NCBI RefSeq assembly: GCF_052857255.1
Contig: NC_135506.1
Coordinates: 82,059,618-82,123,617 of the forward strand
Direction of reading: 5' to 3'
Length of the DNA stretch: 64,000 nucleotides
DNA from: Amblyomma americanum
Lineage: Eukaryota > Arthropoda > Arachnida > Ixodida > Ixodidae
Under the pieces are notes generated by a model, which worked only from the letters and a program-made list of their open reading frames with translations, was not told where the DNA came from and did no database searches. Of this stretch, positions 22,835 through 34,125 are shown one piece after another; the first letter of the stretch is position 1, and each line of letters starts with the position of its first letter. The position numbers and the translations under genes were made by a program.

Positions 22835-23754
22835 GCTAGCGCGTACAAAGCACTCACGAGCGGCCCGCTGGCGTTGAAGTCTGCCGTGGTCATCGTGCGC
22901 CGGTACTGATGGGCGCCTGTCCAACGCGAACGTTACTTCAGACGTCGAAGAAGAAGATAAGCCCAGCGTCACCCCGACATTGCACCCCGCGTAAGCAGAC
23001 TTTCCCTCGGTGCTTATGGTGGCATTCCTTCTGTTCTTTACGCTGACGGCCATGTTGTGCGTCTTTCGGAGAATTCGTGTGGCGGCGCTGCTGATCTTCC
23101 TCATGCTGGCGCCGTGTAGTAAAGCAGACACCTCACACTTCCCGCACGCACAAGGAAAGCAGCAGCAAGGCACACTGCACCAAAAAACCCTTCTTCGACA
23201 CAGCCACTTTACAAAATGACTACAACAAGCAGCACATAACCATAAGCACATGGCCAACAGATAATTCTGCCAGCGCCATCAAATGCGCGAACCAGTCACA
23301 AAAATAACCTATAGCTATGATCACGAAGAGCAGCGTTTCACGAGCGACAGTCACAAAAACATGCCTTCACCAAAGCCCCATACGCAACCAGCACCGTGAG
23401 AGACAACAGTGTTAACACAAGGGACGTTTACACTCGATACACCCGTCAGCAAAATCACCGCTGCATGTAACACCGCACTCAGTCGGAACTGCCCAATTCG
23501 ACAGCCCTCCCGCTGCATACCGCGCCAGTACATCACATCCTTTGAGGAATCACATGAGACGACTACACCACCGTTACAAGAACTGCATCTAACTCGGCGC
23601 AGAACGAGGACACGTGACACGCGAAGTATGTACTTTGAGCGCAGCCAGGCCGACGAAGAAAACGTTTTGCACGGTGGACAGACTTCGCTGTGGCCTCGTC
23701 CATTCGTCACCACGGCGTGAGATTACGGAAGACCAAGATAGCGACGTGCAACTG
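22835..23754 (+). other. Exon-like unit 5
   Basis: The acceptor GATTTTTTTTTTACAG ends at 22834 and the donor GCAACTG|GTGAGCTCC is at 23754/23755. The hydrophobic cores are MVAFLLFFTLTAML (23018) and VAALLIFLMLAPC (23081), read in one frame that stops at 23217-23219. The rest is A+C-rich. The intron start (AGCTCCTGTGC...GCGAGCTGACAG) matches that after the unit at 35537-38847. Confidence 0.55.
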
Positions 23755-26166
23755 GTGAGCTCCTGTGCTTTCTTGCTTACTAGCCAATTGCGAGCTGACA
23801 GTTTATGTACTAAAATGCAGCTTTCGATCTGCTGAAAAAGATTAACCCCAGAAAGCGGTCTGCGTGAGGTGACTGTAGTCGGGGAGAGACAGGTTCTTCA
23901 GCTGCTGACAGTGAGAAAGATTGCTCTATATGAATTTTTTTCATGGTCGCATACATATACCGCAATAAGGGTTATTAGGAATGAAGAGGCTAATTGAAAC
24001 TGTGAGGGTATAGCTGCGCTGTAAATTATAATAGATGTAAGCCTTTCATCTGAGGTCAATTCACTGTCAGGTTAACCACTAATAGTAAAGAATAATAAAA
24101 AATTGTGATCTTGAGGCGCTACAGGAAGTCACTGTATTTCGTTAACTCTCCTTAACCTCCGTAGCTTACGTGGCTTAGGGGTTAGTGAAGAAATTTCAGT
24201 AGAACTTGACATGATTCAGCGCTATTATTCACTGCACGAGGAGAAAGGGGCCGTACGTTTGAGAAAGTCTTATTGAAGAGCACTGAGCTAACAGGTTAAT
24301 TTTTCGAGAGCTGACATTACTGCACTGAAAAGTACCATGATTATTCGCTGTGAAAAATTGTTTCTCTGGATCTTTATGGCCATGTTGACTTTTGTCTTCC
24401 GCCAGCAAAAAACGCATTTATCGGCGAGAAAACTGTATTTCTCCTTGCCGCCAGTGGATTAGTAGTGGACGTCCTTACCAAGAAGGAATGGTTGCCAATG
24501 TTTCGAAGTGAATGGTGCGAGAAAAATCAATGTCGACGCTCGCAGCTTAAATGCGAAATCAGCCGGTGGTGACATTACTCGCATTTCGTTTTTTCGGATT
24601 CTTTATTTTTAAAAGTTTTTAAAAAGTAGTCTCTTATTAGAATGCTGTACCCTACTGATAGAGGTCGTCTTATTCTTGTTCTCAGTGTCAATCATTCTGT
24701 GGCATTCCGACCTCTGTGGTCCGGTGATTTCCGACTACTGCACTTGCTGCAAAGCGGGTTTTATGTCGCAACAGCCCGATATGTTCAGCCTGGTGCTGAA
24801 CATGGATTTGACTCCCAGGGATTTTGAGATTGCTACGCATTTCAACCAAAAACTTCAATTATTATTGGGAGATTCCATCGTGCTCATTTGGAGCAATCTT
24901 TGAAGATTTGGGACGCATTAATTTCTGAAAAATGTACAGTATGTCTGATGCTCTAGTGAGCATTGCTTATGGTTTAAGTTAGATTTAAGCCTTTCATCTG
25001 AGGTCGATTCACTGAGTAGTCGGCTGTAAATGGATAGCTACCAAAAACTAATGACTACAAGCATGTTCTAGCGGGGTAGCAACTGTCGACCACCTGTCCA
25101 ACTAGAACCAGCGCTACCGTTTTTTCCCCTGTCACCAAATTAGCACGTAGGTTTCAATTTAGCGATCTGTAGTACAGAGTAGCTGTTACTAGGTAAGAGC
25201 GGAAAGGAAACATTTCTCCGACCTCTGTTGATGCCGAATGAGTCTTGATGCCGGAGTTAACTTGAGAGGCTTGGCATTTCAGATTAACTTCCACGACACA
25301 CTGCATTATAGGACACTCCACGGCGGAGCTGGTCGCGTAGCTTCGAATGTAGAGGGCTGGACAGCCGCCGCTGCAAATCAAATGGCAGAGTGCGTACGCG
25401 TCCTGTAATTGGATTGGATACCATCTGCTGAAAATTTATATTTCATGAGTTATCTGTTAGCTTAAATAAATTCTGCATAATTTTCCTATCAAACAAGATA
25501 AAACTTCCTTCATTTGTCAGAAAGATGGTTCGCCTCAGGGATAAGGTTTACTGCTGCTACCCGTTTTTCTGATATTGTTTGAAACTTTGGGCCGGAGATA
25601 ATAGATGTTTGGTGCGTGGACAGTTTATTTGAATGGTAAACCTATCACACGGGTGCTCTAAACTTGGGAGCCATAATTAAAGAATATTCTGGGATGAAAG
25701 GCGTGCCGTATTGTGGGACACCGGGTTAGTTTGGAAGTCCTGGGTGTTCGTCAAAGAAAAATGACATCCGGCAGCCCCCGCCACCTTTGCATATCGCCTG
25801 TACGCAGCGGTGCCGCTGCAGATGGACTTGGGCTCTTCAGACGAAATAAAACCACTAAGCCACAGCTGCGGACCGCAGAAGTGTTTTGTGAGCGTTATAA
25901 ATGACGTGAAAGTTGGATACGGAGCAGTAGTGGAGCACAGTATTTTTTGCTCATATACTTGATATAAGCTTCCCTAGAAAGTACGAGCCCTTATCCGAGT
26001 TAATAAGCCTCGTTCACAGCGCAAGGCAGTAGAGGCAGTGGGTCGTCGTGCATTCTTCTCGCAGCCTGAAATCAGCATTTTGACATTTAATACTCGAAGA
26101 TTACGATGAGTGGCACTTCTGTGCACGTTATTGCAGATTATTGTGCAAGTTATCGCTTCTGTGCAG
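23755..26166. other. Putative intron with a repeated 28-bp segment
   Basis: No coding region recognised. A segment at 24039-24066 recurs at 24987-25014 (AAGCCTTTCATCTGAGGTC with one mismatch in the next few bases), suggesting that intronic sequence duplicated with the exon units. Confidence 0.4.
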
Positions 26167-26676
26167 GACCAAGGCCAGCCGCTTGATACCTCGCAAAGCG
26201 GCCATGCTACCTCTTCCTGGAGACCAGAGTCCTGGCAGGGACTTTCGCGCGTTTCGTTCCGCGGCTGATTCGCCAGCTTTACAAACTTCTGCCATTCTGG
26301 AGCAGCGTGCTTCAAAGCGGCGCTTCTTCTATTCCTGATGTAGAGGGCAATCATCGAGCGCCCGGTGCGAAGCTCATCGGCATCAATACAGTTCTTCTTG
26401 AGAGCGTCGGCTGCACTGCCTGGAACACATGGCCCTAACCAAAACAAGCACAACTGGCGACTGGGCAGCAGCATAGAAACGTCCAGTAAAATCACAAATC
26501 ACACCAGGGCGACCACAACACGAAAGCAGCGGGACACTACCACAACGGGGCACTACCGCTGGCAGCTCGGTGGATGCATCCAGGATGGCACACGGCAAGC
26601 CGAAGCGAGACATTGCAGATGGCGTGGAACGGAAGTGGTAAACAAAGCAGTGCCAAAATGCCACGACTCAATACCG
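26167..26676 (+). other. Exon-like unit 6
   Basis: The acceptor TATCGCTTCTGTGCAG ends at 26166 and the donor AATACCG|GTGAGCATA is at 26676/26677. The core AALLLFLM (near 26318) is followed at once by a stop. The segment CCCTAACCAAAACAAGCACA (26432) is shared with unit 10 (39659), where it reads CCCTAACCGAAGCAAGCACA. These two units are therefore closer relatives. Confidence 0.5.
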
Positions 26677-27162
26677 GTGAGCATAGTGCGGGTTCAACGT
26701 TATTGCAGAGGCGGGAAGTAGAAGCTAGTGACTTTCTTGGAAAACATTGCAGTGAGGGTCGCTTTACGCACTTGCAATCAGTCGCCGTAATGGATCTGCA
26801 CTCGCGGGACGTGATAGCGAAGAAATTTTATATGGGAGGATGCAGGGAAAGGTAGGTTTCATGATGGATAATATTCATGGAGGGGATTACTTGTGCAGCC
26901 TGCTGAGGCTTGGTATGCATCCTCAGAAACTTTAACCTCTCTAAAGAGCAATGCCATCGCGCCCCCAATCCTCACAAGCTTTGGAGCGCTATATATGCTA
27001 GGGAGCCCTGCTAAACAGCTTAGGAGCAAACCCTTTTGTCTGGATACTTTTGAGGGGTGCTATACGTACTGCAGCGAATGGTTAGGTCGAGAAGCTCTCG
27101 ATTTTCAGCGCTAATATTTCATGGATGCCTGTTAAGCTCAGATCAATTTCAAGTCTCAGGAT

Positions 27163-27388
27163 TCGCGGTGGCTCAGTAGTTATGGTGCTCGGTTGCTGAT
27201 TAAAGACGCAGGTTCGACCCCTGCCGCAGTGGTCGCATTTCGATGGAGGCGGAATATTGGGTCTCGTATACTGTGCGACGTCAGTGCGCGTTAAAGAACC
27301 CCGGTTGGCCAGAATATTCCCGAGCCCTCCACTACGGCGTCCCACATAGCCTGACGTGCTTTGAAACTTTATATTCCATGAAATGAAA
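27163..27388 (+). mobile_element. Ruka-type SINE, full length
   Basis: The A box is GTGGCTCAGTAGTTATGG and the B box is CAGGTTCGACCCC. The body has ATTTCGATGGAGGC, GCGCGTTAAAGAACCCC and CCACTACGGCG, ending near CTTTGAAACTTTAT. The terminal CCAAACC motif is decayed. Confidence 0.88.
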
Positions 27389-27984
27389 CAAAAAACCCAT
27401 TTCACTTCTACTGGTTTTATAATGACAAAGGGAGTATCAGAGGCCCATTCAGTGCTAATACAGCGTTATTTCACTTTTATCATATTTTTTTTGGAATGGG
27501 AGCACATTAGTTCTGTCACGCTGCATATTCATTTTTGTGAACATCATATGCTAAGCAGTTTATTTCACTTCACTGTAGAGGCAGCGCCATGTGACTAGAA
27601 TACTTTTGACTGGTTTCTCTGTTAGAGAGTGGTGTCGAGGCTCTTCCGCTAGGGTTGATGGGTTGGTTGGTTCCTTTTTACAGGTTCTTGACTGATGCGT
27701 TTGTGCTCCTTTTAACTTGGCCTAAAGAAGAGGTTATATTTTAGGTAACTAATATCTACAAAAAAATAATGCGTTCTACATGGAATCAACTAGTGCAGTA
27801 AACAAACCTGTTGCTGCGTACAACTCCTGACTGTATGCCAAATGTTCAGTATGGTCTTGCTCAGCATGCTGAGCATTTTCTACATAAGCTTTGTGTCACG
27901 ATTCCTTTCTTGAACTTCTTTAAGGAAGTAACTTGGCTCGTTCACAAAAGCGGAATTCAGAGAGAGCAGCGGTCACAACGGTGA
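27389..27984. other. No gene seen
   Basis: AT-rich intronic or intergenic sequence before block B begins. Confidence 0.35.
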
Positions 27985-29855
27985 AATTGCGATGAGCACA
28001 GACGCTTCGCACTGATTACTCGTAATGTTGAAACTGGAGCGCGAAAACGCAGTTGCTGCTTAACAGCATAAGTAAGCATTTTTATTCCTTGCAGCACGGA
28101 CGCACTTATGCTCCAGTGACATGATTGCAGGAAAGCGATTGACCACGCTGATCACATTTATTCTGGCTATACGTAATCTCATTGCATTCGTTAAAAACTC
28201 AGATAACTGAGACCATGAAAACCGCTGTAATATTCATTTCTGAACAAGCAGGACAAGTTACTGATAAAAAATCCCACTGAAAATATTGGCTAAAAGGGTG
28301 GAATATTTATCTTTCCTTAGCAAACATACCATGCGAACTTAAAATATATTGATAACTGCATTGAAATAACTGTATTAAAATCTATTGATAACCTCTTGAT
28401 AACCGATTCTTTCTTCCTGTAACCTACAAGGCTGAAAGCGGACCTTCATTATATCAGTGAGCATATTTTGGCGCTCTCGTACGGTTTTCCTGACTTCTGT
28501 GTTCAAGTGTGCTCATCTACAACCAGGAGATTAATTGCCCATGAGCGCTACGTGGGATTAAACGTCCCGTAGGTGGACGCATGCTATTAGGCTGGCTGAA
28601 GGGGTGAACTCCTAATTTCAACTATGCTGAGTTTGTTGACGCCCAGTGATGCATATAGCATAGCACAAAGGCGCGTTTTGTGCTCTACCTCCGCCAATGC
28701 GCGTCCACTGCTGCTGGGAGTGAATCCCACTACTTGGGGCGGGAATGCCACCCAGGCAGCAAGAGCATCGGCCCATTGTTGGAAATATATTGGCAGAGAC
28801 CGGTCCTACAAAGGACCAGGCTTTGGCGATATATTACCGAAGCTGGCCGATGCCGTGTGCTGCTAGGGCAGTGGCGCCTGGTCAACATAAAGCGTACTGA
28901 AATGGGTCGGCGCTTCGTTTTTGCAGCTCTATAGATCACCAGTGGCGAGGCCTGCAGACTCAACTGCGGACGGACCTTTGCCAAGCCGTCCGTGTCTTTC
29001 AGAGCGCCAAGAGACTGATGGTCGGTGGCCCTAGCAGCACTTCTGTTCTTCCTGCTGGTGGCTGTCCGCGCCCATGGCCATCCCACAAGGCGACACTGGT
29101 GCTGTTCCTCATGCCATTGGTGGCCTGCAGCCTTGCTGCCTGCACCGACACTCACAGCAAGCACGGACATCTGAGAAACTGACCCAACAGCTGACAACGC
29201 ATAATACACACAGTGTTCATATACAGTGTCCACAACAATACAAGCAGTACAAGTACAGAAACAGCCAAGCCAAAGAGGAAGTGCATCGGAGGAAATTAAG
29301 GGACAGGTTTCATCGATTCAGTATCCACAACCACGTTAAACTTCACCCTAGGACACAACGGCGACCACAGCAAACAGCTACAAGTACAGGCTGCGCAAAC
29401 ACCGACACAATCCCACGACCTGATGTTAAACATAATAGCACCAGAATGATTATAAAGACAGCAAGGACAGCATTAGGGATGCCCACGGAACCCTATTGCG
29501 CCGACACAAAAGTTCACAAACCTATTTCAAATGCAGGGAAGGATTTCCACCAAAAGAAACAATCCTGCAAAGTTACACATTCCACACTGCGAATGTGACA
29601 CATACTGCACAGTGTACTTAACGTTTCAGAGCTCAACCGCTGGAGTTAAAGTAGTTGAGTGGCCCGCGCTCAGTTACTCATATCTTTACCAAGAGAAACG
29701 CACCGTAAGACTCCCTTCAAGATTTTACAGATCATCCTAACGTTTTTCGTTTGTTATCACACACTACATAATCTTGCCAGGATTAGTGCATCTGTAGCAG
29801 TGTGACCTTAAGGAGCATATAGCGCTTTTTTTCGCGGTTTCTTGCTGAAAGGCTA

Positions 29856-29930
29856 CCTTGCCACAGACAAGAGGGCTCCGTAGCCATGCACGGTGGGAGG
29901 AAACTCCCCGTCCGCTTGCTCTTGGCAAGG
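29856..29930 (+). ncRNA. Conserved 75-nt structured RNA element, copy 1
   Basis: The ends pair perfectly: CCTTGCCA (29856-29863) with TGGCAAGG (29923-29930). AGAG and CTCT can extend this across a bulge. Inside are two hairpins: GGCT-CCGT-AGCC, and GGGAG-GAAA-CTCCC with a GAAA tetraloop and further ACG/CGT pairing below. The result is a three-way-junction-like fold. All 75 bases match 63676-63750, whereas the flanks differ by roughly a tenth. It is not a tRNA (no B box). I do not recognise an RNA family. It may be an RNA processing or stability element, or a small RNA precursor. Confidence 0.6.
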
Positions 29931-30147
29931 CCTTGCAATTTGCTTGTTTACCTGCTGTTTGTTCTAAACTTGCATATAGTTAGCCATGTAGGAATGCTTT
30001 AGTTCTATATTTTCTGTGTTCTGGGATTTTTATATTATAATACGTAGTATATGTGATAATTTCATTCTATTTCATGTAATATCCCAAGAGCAACCAGACC
30101 TAATGAAACATCGTTTTGGCGCTCTTTGGCCTAAGTCTCCTTTGCAC

Positions 30148-30153
30148 AATAAA
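30148..30153 (+). terminator. Poly(A) signal AATAAA
   Basis: AATAAA about 220 bases after the structured element. It is conserved at 63965-63970 in the second copy within GCACAATAAAACCAAAGC. Confidence 0.5.
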
Positions 30154-30517
30154 ACCAAAGCTAGCACAATATGACTTCTCAGCTAGAACTAGAGCGGGAG
30201 CCTCAACGATCGACATGGCAGGACTCATCAAAAAATCTTTAAAACTATACTGTTGCATGGCGACCACTAGGATGATCAACCCATCGAATCGACAACCTCA
30301 TCACCACGAGCATCTTTACCCATAGGCTCAAGGCTGAAGTGTAGCAATGTCATGCGACATGGGAGCCAACCCGAGAACAGTGAGCATGCTGCAGGTTGTG
30401 TACATCAACCTTTTAATGAACAGCTAAAGGTGTCTCCTCAGAGATCCAATGGGTCCAGCGTTAGTTCGGCGGATACATTGCCCCAAAATCCAAAAGACCC
30501 TCCCTAGGCTCCCACAG

Positions 30518-31183
30518 CGGGGATCATATTATTCTTCTTGCTAGTTGCTATTAATGCCGTGGTGCGGCGCTGATGCTATTCCTCATGTTCGTGGCATCCA
30601 ACATACTCCCAGCCCCCCACCCCTTACACCTTACACGCACCCCAACTTCAGATTGAAGTATGTTAGACGTGAGATACCAAAGCCATGACACTTCATATAT
30701 TAATGAACACAGAGCAGCTCCAAAGCAAACAGACAACAGCTTCAAACTAAAGCTTTATTGGTAAGAGGAGAGCTAAAAATTGGACCACGTTGTGATGCGA
30801 AGCAATGGCACCTCAGCACAGACACGAGTAACGTTATAAACAAAACTACACAAACTGCAGGAATACATTCAAAACATGAAGGCTACAGCAAGAGAAGCAT
30901 CACGAACGCCACTGCTGCCCATTTTAAGTCACCTCAGGGAACAACCTTTATACTGAGGTCCTAAAACGCCTAGCTCACAAAACGACCAAAGGCTATGCAA
31001 GCTGCACACGTTTATAAACGATCGAAGCTACAGACACAGGCACCACGAAGACGAGTGCTACGATTACGCTACTGGAGGGCAGAACCATTGACACGAAGAA
31101 AAGGTTGTGCGCACTGCGGAATGCAACTCTCCCGGTGGCATCAAGGGTCCGCATCTTAAGATCCAACCGGAATAGAGAGAACG
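30518..31183 (+). other. Exon-like unit 8
   Basis: The possible acceptor CTAGGCTCCCACAG ends at 30517 and the donor GAGAACG|GTGAGTACA is at 31183/31184. The cores are IILFFLLVAINAV (30524) and AALMLFLMFVASN (30565), the latter close to the second core of unit 13. The body is A+C-rich with stops. Confidence 0.45.
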
Positions 31184-31753
31184 GTGAGTACAAACTCAGC
31201 CACATGCACCTGTCAGCCATGACTGCTGACTAGGCCGGCGGGCTAATCCCGGTATTCAGACGCGTTTCGTGACATTGGAAGTGGCGCCTGTGATTGTTCG
31301 GAGAGCTCCGCTACAAATGCGTCACAGTAATGACGTAATTGTAACAATTTTTTTACGGTCGGTTTGAATGTGTAAGGGCGTCAGGAATTTGAGCTTTTTT
31401 TTTGCCGCGCAGCCACCTTTCCACGGCAGTGCTCCCCGATGAATAATCAAACCCGTATTTCTTTGTTTGATGTCAGGTCGAAGCAGTACCAGAAACAATG
31501 CTTCAGTCTTAGCGGCGTACGTTAAGCCGTTAACTCGTGGTAAAATCTACGCGACCTAAGGACAAGAGTTCAGGTCGGCAGATCGGCAGCAAGTACATGT
31601 GTTAAAGGGCATCATTTGTAATCAACTTTTGGAAAACCCAGATGGCCTCCAGCAGTGCTCAATGCGGAATTATTGCTGCCAACAAGCAGATAAATCATTT
31701 TTTGCAATTTCCTAAAAGTAATCGTTGAACGTCAATTCCCTGCGGGTTATCAG

Positions 31754-32524
31754 ACCAAAGTGCTTTCGCCTCCAGAGCTCCCAGACCTGTGCTTGGATTT
31801 GTGTGTGCAACAAGCCGGTCGAGGTTATCTGGCTATCACATATGACATATGGACCAGTTACACAAACTGTGGTCTCTTCTGTGTGTTTTCTCCACGTGGG
31901 CTCTCCTCTGCGAGCTATTGGGCACTGCTTCTGTTTCTCATGCCGGCGGAAGTGACCGACATTCCCGCCTCAAGGTCATCCGCACACTTTCTGTACGCCT
32001 GCTCTGCTAGAAGGCGGCCGCCGTGAGACAGACTTTTCCAGAAAGCAGGAACTGCAGATACAGAGAGGCACACACGGACGCGACGACCATCGCAGCGACA
32101 ACCACAACTTCACAGACGACAGCTGCAGTTAGCATCATCATGGACAAAAGCAAAGACAAGCAACACAGACATGACGCCACCCCCACAACCGACACGCTAA
32201 TCGACTGGTGGTAAATGAAGTACAATACTGCATAACATCTGCACAACATAAAAAATCGAGTTAGCTCGGTGAAGACAACTGCTGTGATGCAAGTGCAGTT
32301 ACGTGAACAAGGCCAGTCAGGAGCTCCATAGCTGCTGGTAGTAAGAGTACTGCGCCATCGAAGACTACATGCGGGAAGCAAGGACGGGCACGAGCGTTGA
32401 CTCCCGGCAAACGATGTGCAGGGTACGAGATAGCCGTCACTGTGAGCAGTCTTCATGACTGCGGCTTTGACAGCGGCGCCATTAGAGGCAGCTCCTTACG
32501 AATATCGTCGGGAGTTCAGCAACC
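31754..32524 (+). other. Exon-like unit 9
   Basis: The possible acceptor CCCTGCGGGTTATCAG ends at 31753 and the donor CAGCAACC|GTGAGTTTT is at 32524/32525. The core ASYWALLLFLMPAEV (31909) lies in an 88-codon ORF that stops at 32026. The following A+C-rich body gives a 149-codon frame on the opposite strand, which is a composition effect. Confidence 0.5.
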
Positions 32525-32889
32525 GTGAGTTTTTGCTTATTTTCTTAAACGTAGAAAGCAGAGGGAACAAATTCTGTGAGTTCAGGAGCAGCGAGACCAC
32601 TAAGAAAAAAAAATCTTTATAACCGCAGTTGCCACAGAGATCGCAATGTAGGCGCAGCTGTCACGAACTAAGGCCTACGTACCGATGGAAATATTTTGAA
32701 GTGACTCAAATCATATGATTCCGCATTTACAGTGCAGGCACGTCTGTAGTGGTGGCTATAGCAACAGCAGTCTAACGTTAAAAACGTCGTTAAATTCATT
32801 TTGAGCACCAGTAATTGCGTTTTTTCTGAAGGAGCACCAAAAAATGAATGTGAATTATCTCAACTAATCCAGGATGTACAGAGTGAAAG

Positions 32890-33235
32890 CTGTCAGCGTT
32901 CGTTGTTCTCATTGGCGTTGGCGTTGACAACGTTCTGGTCTTGCATGATTTTGAGGAAAGAAAGGGCGCATAGCTGACTCTGTGTCAGTGGATGGCTCAA
33001 TCGCGCTTTGAGGTACATATGTGGCGGCGGTGAGAGAAGAGAGATGTGGGTTGCAGCATTATCGCTGACAGCGTTGTGGCAGAAAGCGTTGTGTGTGAAC
33101 GCTGCCGCAGTAGGCCGCAGCGTTCATTAGGTGACCAACCTCTCGTGATTAGCCTTTAACTGCCACCTTCCAGGATGGAAGGGTGCGCGCGCTGCCTGTC
33201 TGGTGTGCGGAACGCAATCAAAGCAGGTTTTGGTC
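32890..33235 (+). repeat. Dispersed repeat R, copy R3
   Basis: Contains CATTGGCGTTGGCGTTGA, ATGATTTTGAGGAAAG, TCAATCGCGCTTTGAGG and GGGTGCGCGCGCTGCC. It is followed head-to-head by a reversed partial copy. Confidence 0.6.
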
Positions 33236-33239
33236 GTTG

Positions 33240-33375
33240 AACACCAACGCCACCTACATGAAAGCGTGCTTGAGGTGTGTACTGACCCAGGGTGCAAAGT
33301 TGTGCGCCTTTCCTTTCGGGAAAATGAGCTGCATCTACAACGTTGTCAAAGCCAATGAACCCAATGAACGCCGGC
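33240..33375 (-). repeat. Reversed partial copy of repeat R
   Basis: On the minus strand it reads GTTCATTGGCTTTGAC, AACGTTGTAG, GGAAAGGCGCACAAC and TGGGTCAGTACACACCTC, matching the left part of R3 in inverted orientation. The two could fold back with arms of about 110 bp. Confidence 0.55.
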
Positions 33376-33462
33376 GCCTCATACTCCCGGTCGAGATCGT
33401 GTCCGTCCATTACATCGCCGACCGGAAGTCACGAGAACGGAAGTGACGTCATACCCACACTT

Positions 33463-33935
33463 TGGCCTTGCTCGATTTGCACCAATATCGATGTCCAGCC
33501 TAATTGAACTACGGCAAACGCCATGGTGACCTCCAAATTTGGCCTGGGTCGCCCCCAAGATTTGACCTTGGCTGATTAGCACAAATGTCGATCTCGAGCC
33601 TAAGTAGGCTGTAGCGAACACCATGGTGACCCCTAAATTTGGCCTCGATCAACCCCAAATTTTGACCTTGTCCGATTTGCACCAAAATCGATGTCCAGCC
33701 TAATTAGACTACGACGAACACAATGGTGACACCAAAATTTGGGCCGGGTCACCCCCTAAATTTGACCTCTGCTGATTTGCACCAAAATCGATGTTCCATG
33801 ATGACCGCCAAATTTGGGCCGGGGTCTACCCCGACATTTGACCTTGGCTGATCTGCACGAAAATCGATGTCCAGCCTAATTCGACTACGGCGAAACACCA
33901 ACCCTAAATTCGGCCCTGGTCACCCCCAGGTTAGC
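33463..33935 (+). repeat. Satellite-like tandem repeat, about 100-bp period, five units
   Basis: Units start near 33463, 33562, 33660, 33760 and 33836. Each begins TTGACCTTGGCTGATTTGC-like, then CAAAATCGATGTCCAGCC, CATGGTGACC and AAATTTGGCC. The fourth unit is internally deleted to about 76 bp. Unit divergence indicates an old array. There are no spacers, so it is not CRISPR-like. Confidence 0.85.
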
Positions 33936-33999
33936 CCACCCACCCCCGACTTTCGCCTCGCGGACTTTAGATCGCCAATTTGCCCCCTGAATTTTCTTT

Positions 34000-34125
34000 G
34001 GTTTTTGAGGAAAGGAAATGGAGCCGTAATTGTCATATCTTGGTGGACACAGGAAATGTGCCATAAGGTAAGGGATAAAGGAGGGAGGTAAAGAAGAAAG
34101 GAAGGGGAAATTGAAAATCACATTT
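34000..34125 (-). mobile_element. SINE 3' tail fragment
   Basis: GGTTTTTGAGGAAAGG, ATGGAGCCGTAATTGTC and AAGGGATAAAGGAGGGAGG in plus orientation. No head. Confidence 0.7.

Larger units (their letters stand above)
28927..30170 (+). other. Exon-like unit 7, terminal type
   Basis: The acceptor GCTTCGTTTTTGCAG ends at 28926. The cores are ALAALLFFLLVAVRA (29032) and, after a frame change, a segment matching LVLFLM (29100). An ORF at 29074-29598 continues as a long polar, Gln/Thr/His-rich product (174 codons). The paralogue at 62711 breaks this frame, so I do not treat it as a conserved protein. No donor follows. Instead there is the structured element at 29856 and AATAAA at 30148-30153, suggesting a last exon with a 3' UTR. 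Confidence 0.5.
27985..30190 (+). repeat. Segmental duplication block B, copy 1
   Basis: Colinear with about 61808-64000 in the same orientation, starting at TGAGCACAGACGCTTC and running through exon-like unit 7, the 75-nt structured element and the AATAAA. Divergence is visible throughout, with many single-base changes and small indels, except in the 75-nt element. The second copy runs off the window. Confidence 0.88.

Noticed and set aside
22829..23257. Cys/Val-rich minus-strand ORFs (also 32007-32456, 36170-36589, 46083-46469, 62828-63337)
   Set aside because: They lie opposite A+C-rich exon-like bodies, where few stops arise by composition. Paralogous copies do not keep them and no domain is visible.
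29074..29598. A 174-codon Gln/Thr-rich protein gene
   Set aside because: The paralogue at 62.9-63.4 kb has stops and frame changes at other places, so the frame is not maintained.
29856..29930. RNase P/MRP RNA, tRNA, SECIS or hammerhead ribozyme
   Set aside because: The GAGGAAAC-like string is only a GAAA-capped hairpin. There is no B box, no SECIS AUGA/GA core and no CUGAUGA...GAAA catalytic core.
33463..33935. CRISPR array
   Set aside because: The units are contiguous, diverged and about 100 bp long without unique spacers, in a eukaryotic genome.
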